A stretch of DNA of 64,000 bases, from the NCBI RefSeq assembly GCF_025399835.1, contig NZ_JAODVR010000001.1:2790001-2854000 (forward strand), written 5' to 3'. Position 1 is the first letter of the stretch. Each line of letters opens with the position of its first letter. The DNA is from Haloarchaeobius sp. HME9146. Its GTDB lineage: Archaea > Halobacteriota > Halobacteria > Halobacteriales > Natrialbaceae. Below are positions 28,293 through 36,908 of this stretch, piece by piece. Below the pieces are notes generated by a model, which made no database searches, was not told where the DNA came from, and saw nothing but the letters and a program-made list of their open reading frames with translations. A program made the position numbers and the translations under genes.

Positions 28293-28637
28293 ATGGCGAC
28301 AGCTATCTCGCTGGATGGGCGGACGCTCACCGCCCGCCAGAACGAAGGTGGAGATGTATCGGGGGATACGAGCATGCACTTCCGGCAGGACGGCACACAC
28401 ATCAGTGCCGACTACGCCGGTGGCCGTATCGTGGAGGGCTACCTCGTGGGGACCTTCGACGGCGACCGCTGGGACGTGAGATACGTCCAGTTGAACGAGG
28501 ACGGCGAGACCTCGACCGGGCACTCCATCGGTGACGTGACACTGCTCGACGACGGGCGGGTCCGCGTCGAGGACGAGTGGGAGTGGGAGTCGAAACCGGG
28601 CGGCGGTCGAACCGTGCTGGAAGAAGTCATCGAGTGA
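28293..28637 (+). CDS. Small beta-rich protein of the family often labelled 'N-acetylglutamate synthase'
   Basis: 114 residues. The pattern LDGRTLTARQNEGGDVSGDTSMHFRQDG, then GGRIVEGYLVGTFDGDRWDVRYVQLNEDGETSTGH and a closing VEDEWEWESKPGGG...LEEV, matches a widespread small bacterial and archaeal family. Its members carry an N-acetylglutamate synthase label in databases although they lack the GNAT fold of ArgA. The true function is unknown, and the label should not be taken as arginine biosynthesis. It starts 38 bases after the REC-PAS gene on the same strand. Its 3' end overlaps the stop of the convergent gene by about 11 bases. Confidence 0.8.
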   Translation: MATAISLDGRTLTARQNEGGDVSGDTSMHFRQDGTHISADYAGGRIVEGYLVGTFDGDRWDVRYVQLNEDGETSTGHSIGDVTLLDDGRVRVEDEWEWESKPGGGRTVLEEVIE

Positions 28638-30321
28638 TCGCTGTAGCTGCCAGCTTGGCGGGTCCATCCGTCGTTCCGGTTCCGTTCTGTGTCTCCGTCG
28701 TTCCGGCAGGGACTGACGAGTCCTCCGCGGTCGCCTCGGCGTCCGGGTCACGCACGGCCGTCCCGACCTCGTCGTAGTGGAACGAGACGGTCACGGTCCG
28801 CGGCCCGTCGGGGGTCGACTGGACGTAGCGGACCGAGAGGTCCTGGACCAGTCCCTCCTCGGTCACGACCGCGACGAACCGGTACTCCGAGACGTTCGAC
28901 AGTGACGGCGGTGTGCTCCAGCCGACGATGCGGTGGTAGGTCGTGCCGCCGACGGTGTACGAGGCGCTTCGGATGTTCCGTGCGCTGTCGAGGTACAGCT
29001 CGACGAAGCGCTCGGCCCTGTCCTCGTGGTAGCCCTCGCCGTAGCGCACCGCCACTGGTTGGCGGCTGACCGCGTACGTGTCACCCTTCTTCGTGACGAC
29101 CTGTCGGGTCTCACCATCCGCGACGCTGGTCTGCTCGATGGTGTCGCCCGCGACAGTGATACCGACCATCTCAGACCGGTACGCCGTCTGGTTCTCGACG
29201 GTGACGACCTGCCTGGCCACCTGCCACTCCGGCCCGTCGACCGATGGGTCCGCTACACCGCCGAACTCCAGGGTCCAGCGGTACGACTGACCGGCGAGGA
29301 CGTTCGCGTGCGCCTGGGCGAGCATCGCGGCATCGGTGATACCGTGGTCCGCGAGCCCGGGGGGCCGGTCGTCGAACGGGGTCGGGTCGGTCAGGGTGTC
29401 GTCACCGAAGTCACCGGGATACGGGTCGCTCTCACCGAGTCTGAAGTCGGGGTCCTCGGCGGCGATGCTGGTGTTCGAACCGGCTGCTCCGGTGCCGTCG
29501 CCTGCGTCGTCCGCCATGCCCGGCAGCAACCCGAATGCGATGCCGCCACCGACGACGAGCAGTGACACCACGACGATAGCGAGGACTGCCAGGCGGCGGG
29601 TCGAACCGACTCGGGCCAGGACCGGCCCAACACCGCCTGTCTCCCCGGCCGACGATTCGGCAGCAGCCGTCAGGTTCTCGTCGCCGTGGGGCACATCCGT
29701 CCCTAGGGCGGAACCGTACCGAAGGAACTCGGGCGAGGCTGCGAGCCCGTCGGGTCGTTTCGAGTACCGCGGCGACTGGGCCGGTTCGGCCTGCTCGGTG
29801 TTCGCTGGTGGTTCCGGACCAAGCTGGTCGGTCGCCGTCTCCGGTCGGGCCGTGGTGTCCGAATGGGAAGACTGGCCGGCCGACGGCAGGTCACTCAGCC
29901 GTGTCCCGAGCTGTTCCTCACAGATGGCGTCGACCGGCTCGCGGTCCAGCCCGTAACACGCGAACGTGTAGAGGTCGAGGACGCGCTCTGGTGGGTCATC
30001 GGGCGCGATGGCTGGATGGTAGACGAGTCGCTCGTCGCCCGAGCGAGAAGTGGACTGTGCCGGCCGGTTCTGTATCGATTCGTCAGTCTCGTCTACCGAA
30101 CCAGTCGAATCCGTCGAATCGGCCCGACCCGTCACCAACCGATACCGCGTCCCGTCCCGGACGACCACCGTCTGGCCGGCGGGTCCCGCATCCGACTCCA
30201 GTGTCTCCAGCGTCTCGAACGCCTCGCTATCGACGGCGAGGAGGGCCGCGACGAAATCCTCGAACTCCACCGTCGAGAGGGCGGCGACGAGGTCGTCGAA
30301 TGCGGCGCGAGACGGGGGCAT
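28627..30321 (-). CDS. Large single-pass membrane protein with Pro/Ser/Glu-rich cytoplasmic half, unknown function
   Basis: 564 residues. The first 245 residues are acidic and low in order. They contain a small helical start (FDDLVAALSTVEFEDFVAALLA), a YHPAIAPDDPPERVLDLYTFACYGLD block and a Pro/Glu/Ser-rich stretch. One membrane helix (LAVLAIVVVSLLVVGGGIAFGLL) lies near residues 247-270. The outer domain of about 290 residues resembles haloarchaeal surface proteins with an LAQAHANVLAGQSYRWTLEF start and a beta-rich body (VVTVENQTAYRSEM..., YRFVAVVTEEGLVQDLSVRYV). No enzyme motif was seen. The arrangement, with an inside-facing regulatory-looking half and an outside-facing domain, could be a signalling protein (inference). 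Confidence 0.8.
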   Translation of the reverse strand: MPPSRAAFDDLVAALSTVEFEDFVAALLAVDSEAFETLETLESDAGPAGQTVVVRDGTRYRLVTGRADSTDSTGSVDETDESIQNRPAQSTSRSGDERLVYHPAIAPDDPPERVLDLYTFACYGLDREPVDAICEEQLGTRLSDLPSAGQSSHSDTTARPETATDQLGPEPPANTEQAEPAQSPRYSKRPDGLAASPEFLRYGSALGTDVPHGDENLTAAAESSAGETGGVGPVLARVGSTRRLAVLAIVVVSLLVVGGGIAFGLLPGMADDAGDGTGAAGSNTSIAAEDPDFRLGESDPYPGDFGDDTLTDPTPFDDRPPGLADHGITDAAMLAQAHANVLAGQSYRWTLEFGGVADPSVDGPEWQVARQVVTVENQTAYRSEMVGITVAGDTIEQTSVADGETRQVVTKKGDTYAVSRQPVAVRYGEGYHEDRAERFVELYLDSARNIRSASYTVGGTTYHRIVGWSTPPSLSNVSEYRFVAVVTEEGLVQDLSVRYVQSTPDGPRTVTVSFHYDEVGTAVRDPDAEATAEDSSVPAGTTETQNGTGTTDGPAKLAATAITR

Positions 30322-30406
30322 CAGGTACCTGTCAGAGTTACGTGCTGGACCGACTTAGTGGCTGCACTCCCAGAAATCGACGCTTCGATTCGCCCCCTGC
30401 AGGGGT

Positions 30407-31090
30407 TCAATCGTCACCCGGATCGAACTCGGGGTGCCGGTCGTGGTCGTCCCCTCGGTCGGATAGCTCGACGCTCGTCCCCGTCCCGGTGAACGGGTCG
30501 GTGGGAAGCGCCTGGGAAACGAGTCCGCCGAGGACTCGGGGGGCGGCCGCCACCGTCGCCAGTGCGCCGACCGCGTTGAACACGGCGTCCATCGCGGTAT
30601 CCTCGTCGCTGTAGACGATGAGCCACGGGTGGACGAGCTCGATTCCCTCCCAGACCAGCCCGAGGGCGAGCGTCGTCGTCACGACGGCGGCCGGGACGGT
30701 CCAGCCGGGAACGATGGGTGTCTGGCCGCTGAGGTAGTACGCCCGCGCGAGGATGTAGGTCGGCCCGGCGACGAGTGTCGCGGACATGAGGTGGGTGAGA
30801 TGGTCCCACCACCAGACGGTGTCGTACAGGCCGAGGATACCGCCGAGGGGGTGGACGAACAGCGCGACGCTCACCCAGATGATGTGGAACGGTTCGAGGC
30901 TCACACCGAGTGCCTGCCGGACGATGAGTGGGTGGACCAGGATCAGGACGGCGTAGTGCGGGTAATCGTGGACGGCGTCGGAGGTGAGCGCGAACCCGAG
31001 CAGTATCGACGCGAGTACCAGCCTGACCACGCCCGCGACGGCGCGCCCGAGCGGGGTCCCCCCGACCGCTCGCGAGTGTCCGACAGACAT
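30407..31090 (-). CDS. Polytopic membrane protein, unknown function
   Basis: 227 residues with about six membrane helices. Conserved-looking features are WWWDHLTHLMSATLVAGPTY in the centre and LGLVWEGIELVHPWLIVYSDEDTAMDAVFNAVGALATVAAAP toward the end. This reminds one of the YjdF/DUF2238 group of membrane proteins (low confidence). A soluble acidic tail follows (SDRGDDHDRHPEFDPGDD). The start at 31088-31090, MSVGHSRAVG, is chosen; the frame continues far upstream only as antisense to the acetyltransferase gene. It sits 85 bases from the start of the neighbouring membrane protein on the same strand. Confidence 0.75.
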   Translation of the reverse strand: MSVGHSRAVGGTPLGRAVAGVVRLVLASILLGFALTSDAVHDYPHYAVLILVHPLIVRQALGVSLEPFHIIWVSVALFVHPLGGILGLYDTVWWWDHLTHLMSATLVAGPTYILARAYYLSGQTPIVPGWTVPAAVVTTTLALGLVWEGIELVHPWLIVYSDEDTAMDAVFNAVGALATVAAAPRVLGGLVSQALPTDPFTGTGTSVELSDRGDDHDRHPEFDPGDD

Positions 31091-31219
31091 ACTATCCTGA
31101 GAATCGAGACGAGCGCGGATAAGGTGGAAGCGACCGAAAAGAGACGACCTAACCGGGTCGAAACCGGTGAGAGCGGCTTGCCCGAAAGTGCCTACTGTCC
31201 CGGTACCCTCTGGTGACCC

Positions 31220-31816
31220 GTGACCGACGACTCCCCGTCGCGTTCGTTCGCGTTCCTCGGCTGGCCCGACGACGAGCCGACGCTCAGGCTCGACTACCAG
31301 CGGTTCAGCTACGCCGGGAAGTTCGTCATGACGAGTACGGGGAAGGCGGTGGTCCGCGGCCCGGAGCACGACATGGACGACTCGCGCCCCGACGCGGGCG
31401 AGTACGACCGCGACGTGGTCGCCGCCGTCGCGTTCAACGAGGACCGGACCGACTCCGAGACGGTCTGGCTTCGGTACGTCACGGTCCGCGAAGACCGCCG
31501 CGGCGAGGGTCTCGGCCCTGCCCTCGTCGAGTTCGTGGTCGACCGGGCCCACGACGCAGGGTACGACCGCGCCCGCATCGCCGTCAACAACGCCTACTCC
31601 TACGAGGCGCTGTACCGGGCCGGGTTCGGCTACACTGGGCGCGAGACCGGTATCGCGGAACTCGTCCTCGAACACCCGGTCCCCGCCGGGAATGACCGGG
31701 ACGCCCACGCCGCGGCCTACCGCGACGGGCTCGCCGTCTTCGCGGACCGCGACGACCTGTCGGCGGCCGAGCGCGCGTTCATCGCGGAGAAGCGCGAGCG
31801 CGGCCCGCCCCGGTGA
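31220..31816 (+). CDS. GNAT-family N-acetyltransferase
   Basis: 198 residues with a GTG start at 31220 (MTDDSPSRSFAFLGWPDDE). The acetyl-CoA binding core is WLRYVTVREDRRGEGLGPALVEFVVDRA (the R-x-x-G-x-G/A loop is RRGEGLG), then AGYDRARIAVNNAYSYEALYRAGFGYTGRE, the typical GNAT C-terminal strand-helix. The acceptor substrate is unknown. The N-terminal 60 residues are not standard GNAT and may recognise the substrate. It diverges from the membrane protein gene at 31090. It lies 75 bases upstream of the FEN1 gene on the same strand, without clear coupling. Confidence 0.85.
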   Translation: MTDDSPSRSFAFLGWPDDEPTLRLDYQRFSYAGKFVMTSTGKAVVRGPEHDMDDSRPDAGEYDRDVVAAVAFNEDRTDSETVWLRYVTVREDRRGEGLGPALVEFVVDRAHDAGYDRARIAVNNAYSYEALYRAGFGYTGRETGIAELVLEHPVPAGNDRDAHAAAYRDGLAVFADRDDLSAAERAFIAEKRERGPPR

Positions 31817-31891
31817 GCACGCCGGGGCTCCCTCCAGTCGCAGCCCCGGAATCACCAGTATTGAAAGCCTCCGGCCCGTAGCGACGCCAAG

Positions 31892-32872
31892 ATGGGAAAT
31901 TCAGACCTTCGGGCCCTCGCACACATCGAGGAGGTCCCGTTCGACGAACTCGGCGGTGGCGTCGTGGCGGTCGACGCCCACAACTGGCTCTATCGCTACC
32001 TGACGACCACGGTCCGCTGGACCAGCGACCACCGGTACACCACCGAAGACGGTGACGAGGTCGCGAACCTCATCGGCATCGTCCAGGGGCTCCCCAAGTT
32101 CTTCGAGCACGACCTGACCCCGGTGATGGTGTTCGACGGCGGGCCCTCGGAGCTGAAGACCGACGAGATAGAGTCCCGTCGCGAGCAGCGCCAGAAGATG
32201 GAAGAACGCCTCGAGGAGGCCCGCGAGGAGGGTGACACTGCCGAGGTCGCCCGCCTCGACTCCGCCACCCAGCGCCTTACCCCTGTTATCCAGGAGACCA
32301 GCCGCGAACTCCTGCGCCTGCTCGACGTCCCCGTGGTCGAAGCCCCCGCAGAGGGCGAGGCCCAGTGTGCCCACATCGCGAAGCGCGGCGACGCCGAGTA
32401 CGTCGGCACGGAGGATTACGACGCGCTCCTGTTCGGCGCACCCGTCACCCTCCGCCAGCTCACCAGCAAGGGCGACCCCGAGCGGATGGATCTGTCCAAA
32501 ACGCTCGACGAACTCGACGTGACCCTCGAACAGCTCATCGATATCGCCATCCTCTGTGGCACCGACTTCAACGAGGGCGTCCACGGGTACGGCCCCAAGA
32601 CCGCCCTGAAGAAGATTCGCGAACACGGCGACCTCTGGACCGTCTTCGAGGAGGAGGACGTCTACGTCGAGAACGCCGACCTCGTCCGCGCCCTGTTCCG
32701 CGACCCGAACGTCACCGATGACTACGAGTTCGACACCAGCATCTCCCCCGACGTGGACGCGGCCCGGGAGTACGTCGTCGAGGAGTGGGAGGTGGACCCC
32801 GACGAGGTTCGCCGTGGGTTCGAGCGCATCGAGGACGGCCTGACCCAGACCGGGCTGGACAACTGGACCTGA
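31892..32872 (+). CDS. fen: Flap endonuclease 1
   Basis: 326 residues. This structure-specific nuclease removes 5' flaps in Okazaki-fragment maturation and long-patch repair. Catalytic acids lie in [35 protein letters not shown] and [10 protein letters not shown]. The helix-three-turn-helix DNA-binding motif is [21 protein letters not shown]. The extreme C-terminus, QTGLDNWT, fits a PCNA-interacting peptide (Q-x-x-L-x-x-W), so it should dock on the sliding clamp. The length and order are normal for archaeal FEN1. A 484-base gene-free interval containing a palindromic repeat follows. Confidence 0.96.
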   Translation: MGNSDLRALAHIEEVPFDELGGGVVAVDAHNWLYRYLTTTVRWTSDHRYTTEDGDEVANLIGIVQGLPKFFEHDLTPVMVFDGGPSELKTDEIESRREQRQKMEERLEEAREEGDTAEVARLDSATQRLTPVIQETSRELLRLLDVPVVEAPAEGEAQCAHIAKRGDAEYVGTEDYDALLFGAPVTLRQLTSKGDPERMDLSKTLDELDVTLEQLIDIAILCGTDFNEGVHGYGPKTALKKIREHGDLWTVFEEEDVYVENADLVRALFRDPNVTDDYEFDTSISPDVDAAREYVVEEWEVDPDEVRRGFERIEDGLTQTGLDNWT

Positions 32873-33356
32873 AGCGACCGATTCTGTCACTGTTGGGCCG
32901 GTCGGATTCGCCTCTGGAGAGAATGTCGGGTAGTCGCCGTTCTCTCTCGCTGGTGGCAGGACCGCGACCGCCCCGCGCCGCAACCACACCCTCCCCAGCC
33001 GACTCCCTCCGTTCCACTCCGGTCGTCCCTCGCGCGACGCTGGTTCGCGGCCTCCGGCACGCTCACCAGCGCGCGCCAGGCGGTCTTTCAGCCCGTCATC
33101 TGTACTCGAACAATCGGTCTGGCGCGTGCAGGCGGGCGGTCTCGTCCGCCCGCCGAAGCGCGCGAGGGATGACTGGAACGGAGCGGAGCGTAGTGGAAGG
33201 AATCGGCTGGGGAGGCTGTGGTGTGGTCATAGCCACCAGCGCGAGTCATCACGCCGTTCTTACAGGCCACCTCGATACCAATATGGCCCGAGCAACCAAC
33301 CAAGACTGCCAGCCAGAACCAGACAATTAAACCCGACGCCCACCTCACCCCGAGTA
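32873..33356. other. Intergenic interval holding palindromic repeat copy 1 and the BolA-gene promoter
   Basis: No gene is supported. The centre is repeat copy 1 (about 32946-33245, see separate entry). The final 100 bases contain a TATA-like AATTAAA at 33325-33331, about 29 bases before the ATG of the BolA-like gene. Confidence 0.7.
32946..33245. repeat. Long imperfect palindrome, copy 1 of an intergenic repeat family
   Basis: About 300 bases. The left arm (32946 to about 33036) and the reverse complement of the right arm (about 33159 to 33245) align along most of their length. They share CGCTGGTGGC at the outer end, CCCCAGCCGA with its complement TCGGCTGGGG at 33203, and TCCCTCGCGCG at the inner end. 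The 18-mer CACACCCTCCCCAGCCGA at 32985-33002 is identical in two other places in the window. The centre contains a perfect 9-bp hairpin at 33131-33154 with loop TCTCGT. Open frames across it are not conserved between copies, so it is not protein-coding. It could be a MITE-like element or a structured RNA. Confidence 0.85.
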
Positions 33357-33605
33357 ATGACACCCGAGGAAGTCGCCGACATGATCGAAGCGAACCTCGA
33401 CGACGCCCAGGCGACCGTCGAACGCGCCCGCGGCGAGCACGACGACGACCACCTGCGCGCCACGGTCGTCTCGCCCGCCTTCGAGGGCAAGCCGCTTGTC
33501 CAGCAGCACCAGCTCGTCTACGACGCGCTGGGTGAGCACATGACGACCGACATCCACGCGCTGGAGCTGAAGACGTACACGCCCGAGGAGTACGCCGAGC
33601 TGTAG
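33357..33605 (+). CDS. BolA-like protein
   Basis: 82 residues. MTPEEVADMIEANLDDAQATVERA is the first helix. The core HLRATVVSPAFEGKPLVQQHQLVYDALGEHMTTDIHALELKTYTPEEY matches BolA-fold proteins, including the FxGKxLVxQHQLVY segment. BolA proteins often bind [2Fe-2S] clusters with monothiol glutaredoxins or act as regulators; here only the fold is certain. The TATA-like AATTAAA about 29 bases before the ATG gives a leaderless transcript and fixes the start, since the upstream frame runs into the palindromic repeat. Spacing to the next gene is 61 bases. Confidence 0.88.
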   Translation: MTPEEVADMIEANLDDAQATVERARGEHDDDHLRATVVSPAFEGKPLVQQHQLVYDALGEHMTTDIHALELKTYTPEEYAEL

Positions 33606-33666
33606 CGGGGACTCACAGGCTACCGACGAGGACGGCTTTTTTACGCCAGCGGGCTACCGTGTCAGT

Positions 33667-34131
33667 ATGGAAACCCTTCACGGACGCGTTCGCATCGAGT
33701 GGGCAGTCCGGTCGGTCATCACCGCGGTCGTCCTCGGTGGCATCCTGTTCGGGCTCGACCGGGTCGCCGAACTCGGGCTGGGGCTGGCGATTCCCGTCGC
33801 GCTGGCAGTCCTCATCATCGCCATCGGCGTCGGGCACGCGATACTGCTCTACCGCGACTGGCGGTTCGACCTCGAATCCGATTCGCTGTATCTCGAACGC
33901 GGCGTGATTACGCGGGTCGAGACCGCCGTCCCCTACGTCCGCGTCCAGCACGTCGACACGCAGCGCGGCCCCATCGACCGGGTGCTCGGGCTCTCCCGCG
34001 TCGTGGTCTACACCGCGGGCTCGCGCGGGGCGGACGTGTCGGTGCCGGGACTGACACCCGAGCGGGCCCGCCGACTGCGAAACGAGTTGCGCGACCTCGC
34101 GGTCGAGTCCGAACCGGAGGACGCGGTGTAG
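33667..34131 (+). CDS. Bacterial-type PH-domain membrane protein, YdbS-like
   Basis: 154 residues. Two membrane helices (about 13-30 and 36-58) precede one bPH2 domain: DWRFDLESDSLYLERGVITRVETAVPYVRVQHVDTQRGPIDRVLGLSRVVVYTAG. The V.RVQHVD..RGP..R..G motif is the YdbS signature. In bacteria YdbS and YdbT are always neighbours, as here, and are linked to envelope homeostasis; the mechanism is unknown. The stop is two bases before the ATG of the YdbT-like gene, so they form an operon. Confidence 0.9.
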   Translation: METLHGRVRIEWAVRSVITAVVLGGILFGLDRVAELGLGLAIPVALAVLIIAIGVGHAILLYRDWRFDLESDSLYLERGVITRVETAVPYVRVQHVDTQRGPIDRVLGLSRVVVYTAGSRGADVSVPGLTPERARRLRNELRDLAVESEPEDAV

Positions 34132-34133
34132 CG

Positions 34134-35789
34134 ATGCGACTCCATCCAATCTCGGCGGTCTCGCGGGCGCTCCGGTACGGGGTGAACGGCCTCTCGATTC
34201 CGTTCTTCCTCGTGGTGATATTGAACACCGTCGGCGTGGGCTCGGTCGACTGGCTGTTCCTCGTCGCCCCGGTCGGGCTCGTGGTGGGTGTCGCCTACGG
34301 TGCGATGACCTACCTGCGCTACGAGTACGACCTCGGCGAGGACACCTTCGACGTGGCCCAGGGGGTCATCGGGCGAACCGAGCGCGAGATTCCGCTCCGG
34401 CGCATCCAGAACGTCGACGTGTCCCAGAACCTCCTGCACCGGGCCTTCGGTGTGGCAGTCGTCCGCATCGAGACCGCCGGTGGCGGCGGAACCGAGGCGA
34501 CACTTTCGGTCGTCGCGGAGGCCGAGGCGAATCGACTCCGGCGGGAGATTCGCGAGCGCCGGGCACGAGTCACCGCCGAGGAGGCGGCCGCCCCGGCAGC
34601 CGAGACGGCCGCTGAACCCAACGCTGGAGGAGCGGCCGAGACCGGTACCGACGTCGAGGCGGGCGAGCGCGGGCCGGCAACCGCTGCCCAGTCCCCGTCA
34701 GCCCCGCCGGCAGGTGCCGAGTCCAGCGCCACCGAGGGCCAGCGTCCCGCCACCGAACCGACCCAGCCCCGCGAACTGACCAGCGAGGTGTTGTTCGAAC
34801 TCTCGCCGGTCGAACTGCTCGCGCTGGCAGTGACGCGCTTCCGGTTCCGGTCGCTCGCGCTGCTCATCGTCGCCATCCCGCTCGCGGAGGATTTCATCCT
34901 CGGACTGCTGCTCAGTGCCGCGGCTCCCTTCGGCGGCCCGAGCACGCTGGACCCCGAGGTGATGACTGGCCAGGAGATGATCGCGGTCGGTGTCGTCGGG
35001 CCGCCGCTCCTGCTGGCTGCCTCCATCCTGCTGAGCGTCGTGGTCTCCACGCTCGAGTTCTACGACTTCCGGCTGGGCCGCGAGGGCGACGACCTCGTGT
35101 ACGAGCGCGGCCTGCTCCAGCGCTACAGCGGTTCCATCCCCCGTGAGAAGGTCCAGACCATCACGCTCACCGAGACCTTCCTGATGCGGCCGCTCGGGTT
35201 CGCCGGCCTCACCGTCGAGACCGCGGGCTATGCAGGAAGCCGCGCCAGCCAGGGTAGCCAGTCCGCGGTCCCCATCGCGAAACTGGACCGGACGCTCGCC
35301 CTCGCCCGCGAACTGGAGGACTTCGAGGACCTGGAGTTCACCCGGCCCCCGAAACGGGCCCGCCGGCGCTACGCCGTCCGGTACAGCATCCCCATCGTGC
35401 TCCTGCTCGCGGTCGGCTACCTCGTCTCGACGACCGTCGCGCAGATTCCCTGGTACCTCCCTGCGGTCGCCTTCCTGGTGGTCCCGTTCGCTGCCCACCT
35501 GAAGTGGGCGAACCGCGGCTTCGCCGTCGGCGAGGACCACCTGCTCATCCGCGACGGCTTCTGGAACCGGACGACCCGCGTGGTGCCGTACTACCGCATC
35601 CAGACGGTCGTGAGCGAGGCGACCGTCTTCCAGCGCCGCCTCGACCTCGCGACGCTGGTCGCAGACACGGCAAGTTCGGCGACGTTGCTCGGTGGGAGTC
35701 CGACCGCGTTCGACCTCGACGAGTCGACCGTGAACGAGTTGCAGACGGGGCTTCGGGAACGATTGCAGGCGAGTCTGCACGGGACGTGA
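34134..35789 (+). CDS. Multi-PH-domain membrane protein, YdbT-like
   Basis: 551 residues with three bPH2 domains. Each domain follows a pair of membrane helices: about residues 60-150 (TYLRYEYDLGEDTFDVAQGVIGRTEREIPLRRIQNVDV), 310-400 (YDFRLGREGDDLVYERGLLQRYSGSIPREKVQTITL) and 460-540 (NRGFAVGEDHLLIRDGFWNRTTRVVPYYRIQTV). Between domain 1 and the next helices lies a roughly 80-residue linker of Ala, Glu, Pro and Thr (about 143-220), which is absent from the compact bacterial form. It begins 2 bases after its YdbS-like partner. A role in membrane or surface homeostasis is inferred from the family. Confidence 0.9.
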   Translation: MRLHPISAVSRALRYGVNGLSIPFFLVVILNTVGVGSVDWLFLVAPVGLVVGVAYGAMTYLRYEYDLGEDTFDVAQGVIGRTEREIPLRRIQNVDVSQNLLHRAFGVAVVRIETAGGGGTEATLSVVAEAEANRLRREIRERRARVTAEEAAAPAAETAAEPNAGGAAETGTDVEAGERGPATAAQSPSAPPAGAESSATEGQRPATEPTQPRELTSEVLFELSPVELLALAVTRFRFRSLALLIVAIPLAEDFILGLLLSAAAPFGGPSTLDPEVMTGQEMIAVGVVGPPLLLAASILLSVVVSTLEFYDFRLGREGDDLVYERGLLQRYSGSIPREKVQTITLTETFLMRPLGFAGLTVETAGYAGSRASQGSQSAVPIAKLDRTLALARELEDFEDLEFTRPPKRARRRYAVRYSIPIVLLLAVGYLVSTTVAQIPWYLPAVAFLVVPFAAHLKWANRGFAVGEDHLLIRDGFWNRTTRVVPYYRIQTVVSEATVFQRRLDLATLVADTASSATLLGGSPTAFDLDESTVNELQTGLRERLQASLHGT

Positions 35790-35947
35790 GACATTACGGG
35801 GCGGCTCTCGTTTGCTGAATACACCCTCTGAATCCAGCACGCGATTCGTGCCACCCTCCCGGAAGTTCGGGCGCTGTTGTATACGGAGCCCGAAGTGTAC
35901 ACGAGCAAGTGTTGAGGGGTTTCAGTCGGGACCTTGGCCAGGGTGTA

Positions 35948-36619
35948 TCACGCGATACGGCCACCAATGAAGCAGAGGGCTGCTCCCCCAGCGAGGGCAG
36001 CGAGGCGGAGGTTTTCGGCGGCCCCGCTATGTGTTCCCCGGTATCTGTACCGCCCCTGCGAGTAGTACCTGCCGTCGTGAGCGACAACAGCGTGCGTGCG
36101 TGACCAGTACGAGTACCCGTCGAGTGGGGTGGCCGTGCGGACAGTCCCCTCCTCGACGAGTCGCTGGACGCCAGGGCTGATATGTCGTGCGGGTGTGGAC
36201 ACGAGGTCGAGTGCGGTAGCGTTTGAGACGGATCTGAGGCTGACCCTCGTCGTATCATTTTCGTAGTGTCTGACCGTCGGCTGGTAGAACGCCGGGTCGT
36301 GCTCGTAAAAGATGACGAGCTCAGTCTCTGAGTCGAAGCCACGAGCGGCACGATATGTCTCGTCGGAGACGACACGGGGGCCGCCGTCTCTGACGCGGTA
36401 CCCGAGCACGCATGCAGGAGTACTTGGACCGCATACCGCGGCTTCGTCTATCCACGCTAGTCTTCCAGTGAGATTCGGCTCATCAGGAGGGACTGGTTCT
36501 GCGTTGTACTCGTACGTCCAGGCGATTGAACCGATCGGCGCGAAGACGGCTGTCGCGAGCAAGAGCACACCGAGCGAGACGGTGGCGATAGGATAGATTC
36601 GAGAATCCTCGGAGGGCAT
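35948..36619 (-). CDS. Membrane-anchored hypothetical protein with an extracellular domain
   Basis: 223 residues. Membrane helices lie near each end: about 11-32 (TVSLGVLLLATAVFAPIGS) and 204-222 (RLAALAGGAALCFIGGRIA). The domain between is predicted outside, with Cys pairs in AVCGPSTPACVLGYRV, then TYRAARGFDSETELVIFYEHDPAFYQPTVRHYEN, reminiscent of DUF3592-like extracellular domains. No function can be named. The start is MPSEDSR at 36617-36619. Base composition is less GC-rich than neighbours, and similar short sequences flank it (near 35812-35840 and 36698-36722). This isolated gene may have been acquired or moved (inference). Confidence 0.65.
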   Translation of the reverse strand: MPSEDSRIYPIATVSLGVLLLATAVFAPIGSIAWTYEYNAEPVPPDEPNLTGRLAWIDEAAVCGPSTPACVLGYRVRDGGPRVVSDETYRAARGFDSETELVIFYEHDPAFYQPTVRHYENDTTRVSLRSVSNATALDLVSTPARHISPGVQRLVEEGTVRTATPLDGYSYWSRTHAVVAHDGRYYSQGRYRYRGTHSGAAENLRLAALAGGAALCFIGGRIA

Positions 36620-36908
36620 ACTTTGACCTCCACATCGTACGGACACAATTCTTTCTACTGAAGAGACTTATCAGAGGAAAACAATTCACCTGCCCTGATG
36701 AACCCATCCTCTGTATTCAGCACGACACATCTGACAGGATTGATTCAGAACACCGAGTGAAGCGACAGACCAATCCCTCTGACTCCGTCGGCTAGTTTCA
36801 CGTCCAGCAGAAGGAAGTCGGGACCCGATTCGGGTCCTCGATTCTCTCGCCCCATCCACAGCTGTCGGGGGTCGAAAACGCCGAAAAACGGAACCGCGAC
36901 GTGACGTC

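Noticed and set aside
28293-28637. N-acetylglutamate synthase (arginine biosynthesis)
   Set aside because: The family label exists, but the 114-residue protein lacks the GNAT fold and acetyl-CoA motif of true ArgA; no arginine gene is adjacent.
33126-33330. Possible peptide read from inside palindromic repeat copy 1
   Set aside because: The frame is not kept in copy 2, so the repeat is treated as non-coding.
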